Source: a virus
IMG/VR virus record: IMGVR_UViG_3300037189_005381
Span: 1 to 62,934 of that record
Reading direction: 5' to 3' (one strand)
DNA length: 62,934 bases
The first letter of the stretch is position 1. Each line of letters opens with the position of its first letter. Made by a program: the position numbers and the translations under genes. This document shows, piece after piece, positions 24,466 to 36,400 of this stretch. The notes beneath the pieces were generated by a model. It saw only the letters and a program-made list of their open reading frames with translations, was not told where the DNA came from and did no database searches.

Positions 24466-27400
24466 ATGAGTAAAAGAAAATCAGTAGACTTACTTCCAGT
24501 AATTTTTAGAACAGATGCAAATGAAAAGTTCTTAACTGGGACGATAGACCAATTAATTGAAAAACCAACGTTAAAGAAAGTTGATGGGTTTATTGGTGAC
24601 AAAATAGTTGGCAATTATAAGCCTGGAACAGATTCATATATTAATGATGGATCTGATCTAAGAACTCGCTATGAGTTGGAACCAGGGATTGTAACAAAAA
24701 ATGCAGTTACTGATCAGGTCGAATTTAATAAAACTTTTGAAGACATCATTAATAGTTTAAAGTATTTTAATGCAGATACTAGCAATCAAGACAAGTTGTT
24801 TAGACAGCAAAGCTATGCTTGGAATACCTTTATTGATTTAGATAAATTTGTTAATTTTAGAAACTATGTTTGGTTGCCTAACGGGCCTTCAACCGTTAGA
24901 ATTAGCGGAAAAGAAAAAGAAGTAACTAGTACAATTAAAGTAAAAATTGTTGATGACAATTGGAATTTTAGTACTAATGAGGTTGCTGTTAACCCAACAA
25001 TTACATTGTACAGAGGGTTTACTTACATATTTGAAGTTGATACTGTAGATCAGCCTTTCTATATTAAAAATAAAAGAAGTAGTGGCGATGTTGATTCTTG
25101 GGACGGTGTACAAAATAACGGGACAACATCTGGATCTGTTATTTTTAACGTAGTAGAAAGCACCCCAAGCACATTGTTCTATGTTAACGGAAATGACAAT
25201 ACGCTTTTTGGTAGATTTTTGATTAGAGATCAAAAAGATAATACAGAGTTAGATGTTGAAAATGAAATTATAGGTAAAAAGACCTACGAAATTAAAGACG
25301 GTATACACTTGTCAAACGGAATGAAAATTGTATTTTCAGATACCGTGTTTCCTGAAAAATATCGAGACAAAACTTATATTGTTGAAGGAGTAGGTAACAG
25401 TATTACTTTAGTTGATTACAATAGTCTTCTTACAATAGAAGGGTATTCAACCATTGTTGAAACATCATTTGATGAAACATCATTTGATGAGTTACCGTTT
25501 GATGAAGTTTCAGAATATCCTGTTAATCCTGATTATATCTTAATTAACCGAGCAAGCGAAGACAAAAATCCTTGGAGCAGATATAATAGATGGTTCCATA
25601 TTGATGTGGTAAACACTAGTGCTTTGTTGAACAGTACTGATCCAACATTCACTTCATTTGATAGGGCACAACGTCCTATCATTGAGTTTAGACCAAATAT
25701 GCAACTGTTTAATTTTTCTAAAATAACAAAGTATGTTAATTTTTTAGATGATACAGTTACAGATGCATTTAGTAGTATTGAAGGATCATTGGGATATTAT
25801 ATTGACGGAAAAGCGTTAGAAGATGGAAACAGAATTGTGTTTCTATCAGATACTGACTTAGATGTAAAAAATAAAATATTCCAAGTGCAATTTATTGATA
25901 TCAACGGAGTTAAGAAGCTACACCTAGAAGAAACAGAAGATGCACTACCAAATTTAGATGATGGATTGTTAGTCATCAATGGTATTAAGAATGGCAGAAC
26001 ATCTTGGGTTTATAAGAATGGAGAATGGATAAAGTCACAACAAAAAGAACAGATTAATCAATCTCCTTTGTTTGACATATTTGATTCTAACGGCATAAGT
26101 TTTTCTAACAGTGATGTCTACACAGATACAAATTTCTCTGGGTCTAGAGTATTTGGTTATCAAATTGGTGTTGGAAGCAACGACAGCATTTTGGGATTTC
26201 CTTTAGTTTACAAAACTGTTTCTAACGTTGGTGGTTATACTTTTGAGAATTGTTTATCAGAAGACACATTTGAATATTTTGTCAATGGTCAAATTGTATT
26301 AGGCAGTACAAAAAATGGATTTTTAAAAGAAAACAACAATTATGTTAATGGCTGGGTAAAGTGCAATAAGTTATCAATCCAAGAAATTATTGACCAACGT
26401 ATTGCGCTTGGTGGTGAAGATGCGTTTGAGTTTGACAGTATTGATATTAGAACTCCTAAAGAACACGTAAGAGTTTTTAAAAATGGAAAACAATTAACAG
26501 CAACAGAATTTGACGTTAGAATTGATTCAGCATTTGATTCGTTTTTTATTACGCTATCATCAGTGCTAGTTAAAAACGATGTAATAGTAATTAGAGTATT
26601 ACCAACTTACGATAAAAAAGAAGAAGGCTATTACGAAACACCAATTAACTTGGTAAACAATCCTACGAACGATTTTCCTGAATTTTTGAGCTATGCTGAA
26701 ATCAACGACCATTTAAATTCAATTATTTTAAATGCTTCAAAGGATTTAAACACTGTAATTGATAGAAACAATTTACGTGATTTAGCAAATTTAGACAAGT
26801 ACGGAAGAAGATTTGTTCAACATGATGGATTAGTTTCAATGGCTGGAGCAGTAATAGCTAATAAAGAATATAATCTAATACATTCTCTTCGTTGGTCTGC
26901 TTTGGAATACCAACGTTACAAAACTTTAATACTACAAAAATTTATAGAATTAGCAGAATATGCTGACATCCCAGATGCACTAGATAAAATAATTTTGAGC
27001 ATTGCTAAGGATAAAACTCCAGCATCTATGTTTTATTACAGTGACATGTTGCCTTATGGGTTAAACAAACGAGATTATACATACACTGTAAATGATACAA
27101 ATATTAGAGCTTATGCATACGGGTCAGAAATTTATGACAGATTTGCTTTTGGCAAAAAAGCAATATTAGTATACGTTAATGGCGAACAATTAATTATTGA
27201 TAAAGACTACTCTTTTGACTTAGATAACCCATTAGTTAGATTTGTTAATACACTGTCTGTAAACGATAAAATTTTAATTAGAGTGTTTAACAACATTCAC
27301 GGCGCAGTAATGCCAATGTCTCCCACAAAATTAGGGCTATATCCTAGTTTTGAGCCATCAATCTATTTAGATGACACTTATATTGAACCAACTCAAGTTA

Positions 27401-30400
27401 TACAAGGACATGATGGTTCAGTAACAGTTTGCTTTGGCGATGACAGAGATCAATTATTACTAGAGTTAGAAAAACGAATTTTTAATAACTTAAAAGTAGA
27501 ATATGATCCACGAATTTTAGATGTAAATGAAATTTTACCTAGTATCTTTAGAAAAACTGGTTATACATCAAAACAATTTGATAATGCTATTGAAGATGAA
27601 TTCTTAAAATGGATTGGCATTTATAGCATTGATTATAGAGCAAATGAAAATGAAATTTATCTAAACAATTTTGGATTCAAATATTTGAATTCAACTGGAA
27701 TAATTGACAGAAATTCATTCATTACTGGCTCTTGGAGAAAAGTTTACAAACATTATTATGATACTGATCGTCCTCACTCTCATCCATGGGAAATGTTAGG
27801 GTTTTACAAAAAGCCAACTTGGTGGGAAGCTGAATATGGTCCTGCTCCATATACGTCTGGAAACGATGTCATGTGGAAAGATTTAGAACAAGGATATATT
27901 CGAGCTGGCGTTAGAAAAGGGTATGATGAAAAATATGCAAGACCAGGATTGTCTAATATTATTCCTGTAGATTCTTACGGAATCTTAAAAGATCCTATTC
28001 AAGCAAACACTGTAAAAGATTTTGATTATTCTGCAAGATACACTGAGTGGTCATTTGGTGATATGGGTCCTGCAGAAACTGCTTGGAGAAGAAGTGACAT
28101 TTATCCGTTTGCAGTTCAAATCGCCATGGCATTAATAATGCCAGCCAAGTATGCAACTTTAGGATTTGACACTTCAAGAAATGTCTTTAACATTGCTAAT
28201 CAAATTGTGTATAAAGATTCTTTAGAAAGATTGAGTCCGGCAGCATTGAAAGTTTTTTCAAATACAATAGATAATAATTTTGTTTATGCAACAGGTTATC
28301 ATCCTTACATTGTTGAAAATTTAAGACAACGTTTTTCTAATCCAGCAGTTAGATTACAGGATTATCTAAATAGAATTCAATCAAATCTAATTTATAAAGT
28401 TGGTGGATTCACAAGCAAGGATAAATTTAGAGTTGCGTTAGAAACAGTAACATCTTACAAAACTGTGGACAAAGTATATGTTCCAGAAGAAAACTATCAA
28501 TTAGTTCTTTCTACTGGATCGCCTACAAAGACATTAACAATGTCAGGTATTATTGTTGAAAGAACAGAAGCTGGCTATATGGTGAGAGGGTATGATTCTA
28601 ACTCTCCATATTTTGCAATTAAAAAAGCAATCCATGCTACTAACGATCCTGTAATTTCTGTTGGCGGAGTTACTGAACCATTTATATATTGGTCTTCAAA
28701 TGCTACAGTGAATGCAGGGTTAGTAGTTGCAAATGGCCAACAGTATTATAGAGCAATTTCTACTCATTTGACCAAGCAAACATTTGAGCCAGGGTTATAT
28801 TATCCACTGCCTTATTTGCCATCTGTTGGCGGTGTAGAAGCATTTGTGGCAAATTCTTTTGAAGACGTTACTACAATAGTTCCTTATGGAACAAAATACA
28901 ACTCTATACAAGATGTGTTTGATTTTATCCTTGGCTACGGAGAATATGTTAAATCTGAAGGGTTTAAGTTTGAAAATCTTTTACCAGAGCTAGATGTGAT
29001 TGCAGACTGGAAACTAGCAGGTAAAGAATTTTTATTTTGGAGTTTACAAAATTGGTCAACAAGCTCAGTAATAAGTCTTTCACCGTTTGCAGAAAAGATT
29101 TATTTTACTAGTGAAAATTCTGTTGTTGATGATTTGTACGATAGTTTCTATGATTACACACTGCTCAAAGCTGATGGCACATCTATTGACAGAAACAAAG
29201 TAAGCATTTCTAGACAAGAAGGTTCCTTTATTATTGATACTGCTGGAACAACTGAGGGTGTTTATTTTGTAAAAATTAGTCTAGTACAAAAAGAACATGT
29301 TGTTGTTTTTGATAATAAAACAATTTTTAATGATTTAATTTATGAACCAACGTCAGGTTATAGACAAAAAAGATTTAAAATCAAAGGGTTTATGACAGAC
29401 GGTTGGAAAGGTGATTTCTACATTCCAGGATTTGTATATGACAGTGCAAAAATTAATGATTGGGAACCTAACATTGATTATGAAATTGGAAATGTTGTTA
29501 GATATCAAACAAAATATTATCAAGCAAAAGCTAGAACACTGGCTAGAGAAATTTTCAATTATGAAGACTGGACCTTACTAGGTAAACAGCCAGTTGCACA
29601 GTTGTTACCTAACTTTGAATATAAAATTAGTCAATTTGAAGAATTTTATAGTTTAGATAGTGTCAATTTTGATAACAGTCAACAAAAATACGCACAAAAG
29701 TTAATTGGGTATGTTCCAAGAACTTACTTAAATTCTTTAATACCTGATGAGTCAAGCCAGTATAAATTTTATCAAGGTTTTATTCGAGAAAAAGGAACCA
29801 CACTTCCTTTAGAAAAATTTGCAGTTGCTAATAACTCAGCTACTGGTGCGCACATTAGTTTACAAGAAGAATGGGCAATTAGATTAGGAACATTTGGTGG
29901 TGAAAATTCTTATGAAGAAATAGAATTTACGTTAGATCAAAATAAACTTAATCAAGATCCTCAAATTTTTGAATTTGAATATAACGATCTAAAATCATCT
30001 TTGGATAAAGCATATAAAGTGCCATTGTCTGACATGCAAATTCATCCAGCTGATTATAATGGTAGACCTTGGCCAACACTTGATGTGTCACCGGTCAATG
30101 GTAACGGATATAGTCAATATCAAAAAATACCAAGTGCAGGCTATGTAAGATTAGATGATGTTGTATTCACTGGGCTATATGAAAACAATATATTAACATT
30201 GTCATCTTCTTCATCTTTGAGAGAAGGCGACACTGTTTGGCTAGCTATTGATAATTCAGGAAACTGGGGAGTTAAACGATATACATTGTCACCAGTAACA
30301 ATTATAAATTACACAGTTGATAATGCAAATAATCTAATTAGCTTCAATACAGACGTTGCCCACAAATTAAAACTGCGAGATTTTGTATCAATTTCTCGAC

Positions 30401-33400
30401 TAGATGATCCACTAAATGGAGTTTACGAAGTAATAGGAATTCCTGACGGAACAACATTTGTTGTTAAGACAGCGTTCAATGATATTCCAGCCGCTGGTGA
30501 AATACTAACTGGTTCAATGTATTATTTTGCAACATCAAGATTTAGTAAATTAGACGACCTAGCATCCATTCCAGGACTTGCAAGATGGCAAAATTGTGAA
30601 TTTGTTTGGGTAGATGATGTAGGTGATGGTACTTGGGCAGTTTTAGAAAAAGAAGCAAACACAAAGGCTTTACCAATACGACCAAGAATTAATCAATCTG
30701 GACAAAAATTTGGTAATACTACAATTATTGCACCAGTGTCTAAAAACATTATTGTTTCTGCTACAGAATTAGAACGTGGTCGAGTTTATGTATATGAAAG
30801 AAATGCACTTGGATCTGAAGATATTATTTTGCATCAAAGTTATTTGTTAGAAGAAAACTTCAGCGATATCTTAACTATACAAGATGTAAAAAATGGAGTC
30901 GGCGTTCCAGAAATGCAACGACTACACGGTGCAAGTTTAGACTGCTGGGAAAACACCGCACTGACCATACGTTATATTGTTTCGGGTGCTCCTAATTCTT
31001 CTAATGCAAAATGGAAAGTTTTAGGACAATCAGTAGAACCAATTAGAAAAGTTTTAGAATTTAACAAGTCCTCATCAGAGCTATTTGAGGAAGGCGCAAT
31101 TAAGATTGTTAAATTTAACAACGAACTTGATGCATATAGAACTGAGGCAGTATTAGCCAGTCCAATAGCACAAGCTGAAGCTAAATTTGGACACAAAGTA
31201 AAATTTGTAGGATCTGATAAACCAACTTTATTGGTGTCAGCTCCAGGACAAGACGGCGGTCTTGGTGCAATTTTTGTTTATTATTTAGACAGCAATAACT
31301 TGTGGCAAGTTTACACTGTTGGCGGAAATCCTTATAACATACGTTCTGAAGTTACTAATATTAATTCAAAATCTAATTTTGGTAGTGATATTGTATGTAA
31401 TAAAGATGGAACAATACTTGCAGTATCTGCACCTGATCATGTAAAAGACAGAACACAAGTACATTCTGGCGCAGTCTTTATCTTTAGAAAAGATGCTGGA
31501 TCTTATAGCTATCAACTGTCCCAAACAATATATGCTGACGATTATTTAGAATCAGACGACTTGTTATTAAAGGGAGTGATCAAGTCATACAATACTGTTG
31601 CACAAATTATTTCATTCCAAGCTTCAGACAATTCTTTAGTTAGAAATACTGGTAGTTTTATTGCAGATGGTTTTAGAATTGGTCAAGCAGTGATTATTAA
31701 CGGATCAACTAATGCTAGCAATAATGGTGAATTTGTAATTAGTGAGTTAAGTGTCTTGCGTATGGCGTTCAAACCTTTACGTTTGCTTAATGATGAAACT
31801 GCTACAACAACTATTACTATCACTGGTCAAGGAACCATTAGAAATGATAGATTTGGTGACAAACTATCAATGTCAGCAGACGGCACAACATTACTAATAT
31901 CTAGTGATCATTCTTCTACAGAAAAATTAGATGCAGGTTTGGTATATGTATTAAAATTACAACTAAACTCTTCATACGCTCTAGATCAAAAAATTACGTC
32001 ACCTGCAACTGAAACAGGCGAGCTGTTTGGAAGTAATTTAGCATTAAGCGAAGACGGTAATACTTTATTAGTTACTGCGATTGGCGGAGGTCAAGCAACA
32101 CCTGTTGCATTTGACACGTATACTGAAAGATATGTAGATTCAGAAGAACGATATGGCTCAGAGTATACGCTTAATCCAACTTCTACAGCAGCCGCTCTAA
32201 GAACAACTTTTGATAGTGGCAGTACTAGATTTGTAAGCAAGGCAGTTGCCAGCGGTGCAGTTTATTTGTATCAAAGATTAGGAACCAAATATGTATTTGG
32301 CGAGTCATTAATTAGCGGAGACAGCGCATCCTTTGATGGATATGGAACTGGAATTGCAACTGATGGAGAATTTATTCTTGTTGGTGCTCCAAGATATGAT
32401 TTAAAAGTAATAGGAACCTTAGAGGATTCTAATCAATTAACAACATATACAGACTCTGGAACTGTTGTAATTTTTGATAAAAAACGAGATATAGAACAAG
32501 CATGCGGATGTGGGTCTTCTTGGTCTTGGTCAAAGGTTAGAGTACAAGAGCCAATAATCGATACTGATAAAATTAAAAAAGTTATTAGCTATGATAATAA
32601 TACATTAGAGATCGTTGACTACTATGAAATTTATGACCCAGTAAAGGGTAAATTGCCTTCTAAAGTATTAAATGAAATCAAATATATTCAACCTTTTGAT
32701 CCAGCAATTTACACAGTTGCATTAGAAACATCAGCCAAAGTAAGAGTTGATAACAAAACAACTTGGTTAGATGATCACGTTGGTGAAGTTTGGCTAGACA
32801 CAAGCACCTTAAGATTTGTTTGGTATGAGCAAGGCGACAATGAGTTTAGAGCGAACAACTGGGGTAAATTATTCCCAGGATCAACAGTTGATGTTTATGA
32901 GTGGGTTAAGAGTGATTTTAGACCAAGTGAGTGGGCGCAACTAGCTGATACAACTGACGGACTAGCACTGGGAGTTAGCGGACAACCATTAAACCCAGAC
33001 AATACAGTACTATCAATTAATCAATACTTTGACCCAGTAGTCAATGATTTTGTTAACGTTTATTATTTCTGGGTTAGAAATAAAATTACTCTTCCAGACT
33101 TAGAATTTAGAAATATGACTTCTTTTGATTGTGCAAGAATAATTGAAGATCCTAAAGGTCAAGGTATTAAATTTGCTAGCTTTTTAGCAACGAACTCTTT
33201 AAGTTTGACTAATGCCAAAAAGTCTTTGAATGGTAATAAAATTAATATTGATGTATACTATCAAACCTCTGACAAAGAAATTAATCGTCATAGTCATTGG
33301 CAGTTAGTCAATGAAAATGTTACCTATTTGAATCTAGATCCTAGTATTGAGAACAAGCTCATTGACAGTCTTGTTGGACAAGATGTTGCTGGCAATCCTG

Positions 33401-36400
33401 TACCTGATCCTGAGGTATCTCCAAAGTTGCGTTATGGAACATCTTACAGACCAAGACAGTCGTGGTTCAAAGACAGAGATTTGGCATTAAAAATAATGAT
33501 CGAATATGTTAATGAAATATTACTTAAACACGATATTGTTGGTAAGGCTAACTTAGCCGAACTAGAAAAGGTCGAAGATTATCCATCCATTAGTTTAGGT
33601 CATTATGATGAAGTTATTGAATTAAGTGATGAAATCTCTTCAATAGGAACTAACGGAAAAGTACAAACTAAATTAAGTGCTACTGTAGTTAACGGTAAAA
33701 TTGTTAGAGTGAACATTGATGATCCTGGTAATGGATACAAAGTTGCTCCAACAGTTCAAATTTATGGTACTGGTCAAGGAGCCAACATACAAACTGCTAT
33801 TGATTTAAATGGCCGTGTTGTATCAGTTAGAATTGTAAATCAAGGTTATGGATATACTGAAACACCAAAGCTAATTGCTAGACCATACTCAGTGCTTACT
33901 GTACTTGATACAGAAATTGATAAGTGGGCAATTTATCAGTATAAAAATAAATCGTTTGTTAGAGAATCTACGCAAACAATTAACGTGCCTAAATATTGGA
34001 GTTATGTTGATTGGGTCGATCCTTCATACGCAGTTGATGTGCCAGCCACATACGCAACTAATTTCATTTCTGATTTAGAATCCTTTATCTTTGAAACAGG
34101 ATCAACAGTTGAAATTAGAACACCAGGAGACGGTAGAAGAATTATTGTGCGTAAAACAACTGCTGGTACAGGCAACTATCTTGATGATTACGATCTAGTT
34201 TTTAGAGAAAACGGAACAGTACAGTTCAATAATAAGTTATATGATAAAATTGCTGCCGGTCTTGGATTTGACAACGTAACTAGATACGACCAAGGTGGGT
34301 TTGATGAAACAAATACTACTGAACTACGTATTATTTTAAATGCAATTAAAGACAATATTTTTGTAGGCGATTTAGCATCCTATTGGAAAAAGTTTGTATT
34401 TGTTGCCATAAGACACGTGCTAAGTGAACAACTATTTGTGGACTGGGTATATAAGACTAGTTTTATTACACCGTTTGTAGATGCTGGAACACTAGACCAA
34501 GATGATGTTTATCGATTCAATGACTTTAGTTATGTTGAAGATTTTATCAAAGAAATTAAACCATACAAATCTAAATTTAGAGAATCAACAGTTGGTTATA
34601 ATACTATTGAAAAAATAGGTGTTGGTGTAACTGATTTTGACTTGCCTGCGTATGTTGACAGTATTACTGGTGCGATTAAATTACCAACTACGTCGATGAT
34701 TAATAATGTTTACCCTTATAAGCATTGGGGTGAAAACTACGGTTTCACGGTGTCAGATATTAGAATTGGTCTAACAGGTCAAAATTATATTACCCCACCA
34801 ATAGTAACAATAGTTCCAGTTGGCGGAGATCCAGGCACTGGCGCAACAGCTATTGCTAAAATTAGTAATGGTAAATTGTCAAGTATTATTGTTACAAATC
34901 CAGGTAGAGGATATTTGACGACTCCTAAAGTTATTTTAACTGGAGGGTCAAATTATCTAGCAGATTTTGTAAATGGGTCTGCGTATGCGGTATTATCAAA
35001 TAGCAAAGTTCGAAGTAATCAAATACAGATGAAATTTGATAGAACTTCTGACACAGGTCTATATACTGGAGAAATTCTTAATAGAAACGTTGATACTGAT
35101 GGAGTAACATTAAATTATGTATTAACATATCCATCTACTAATACAGACACAAATTACCCTGCATTACAAGACGAATCAACTATTAAGTTGTTTTTAAACG
35201 ATGCAGAGATTAGTGCTGACAACTATAGAATAACTTTTAGAAACGATTTGTCAACAGTGATTACATTTAATCTTGCTTTACCTGCAAGACAAAATTTAAG
35301 AATACAGTATATTAAAAATACACTGTACACCGTTGATACGTTTACACAATCTTCTGGAGAAAGTTACACTGACACATTTAAACTAACATTCCCACCAGAT
35401 TTAGATACTGATAAAATTATTGTGCGTGAATTAAATGCAAGCACCAATACTGGATCAGAGATTATAACTAGTGACTATTTGATTCAATTAAAACAAATTA
35501 TTGAAAATGGATTCACAAAGTATGTTGGGTATATTAAATTTAAAAATATTCCAAATCCAGGATCAACTATTACAGTTCAGTATGCTAAGAATATTAATAT
35601 TCAAAATGCGGTTGACAGAATTATTACAAGTTATTACCCAACTGCAAACATGCCAGGTAAGGACGTTACTCAATTAATAAAAGGTGTAGAATTTGGCGGA
35701 GTAGAGATACAGGGTCTTAATTTTACAGTTAGTTCAGGCTGGGATGGATTGCCTTGGTTTACACAGGGCTGGGACACATTTGTCAACAGCTACAAGGACT
35801 TGTTGGTAATTTCAGACGGAACTACTACTACATATGATTTAGGATATACACCTTTATTAGGTACAAAAATCAACGTTTACTTTGATGGTGTTAGAGTTGA
35901 TGATGAAAATTATGGCACAGTGGATCAAACAAATAGTGATGCATTGTTTAAAACAATTACAACTAGTGGTTCTACAAGTACATTGACACTTCCACAGGTT
36001 CCATCATCAGGTATAAAGATTGAGATTCGTCAAGAATTAAGTGATGGCGTAAATTTACCAACTGATGATATTGTTCTTGATACAAATATTACTGGCGGAG
36101 ATTTTTCAACAATTTTGGACGCTGGCGAAATAAGATTTAGAACTGCTACTGGATTAAGTGCCACTGACATAAGTTTAGATGGTGGTGAATTTTTATCAGT
36201 TGAACATAGTCCTTCAACAGAAGAACTAGTCAAGGGTGAGATATTTGACACACTATCAATGACTGTGTTCAACAGCCCAGGTGCAGGAAGTAATTTAATT
36301 TCTACTAAACAATTTATAATGGATGGATCAACAATGCAATTTGTGATCCAAGACACAATTGGCAGTGGACAAGAAATATTTGTATTGATTGGTAATTTTG

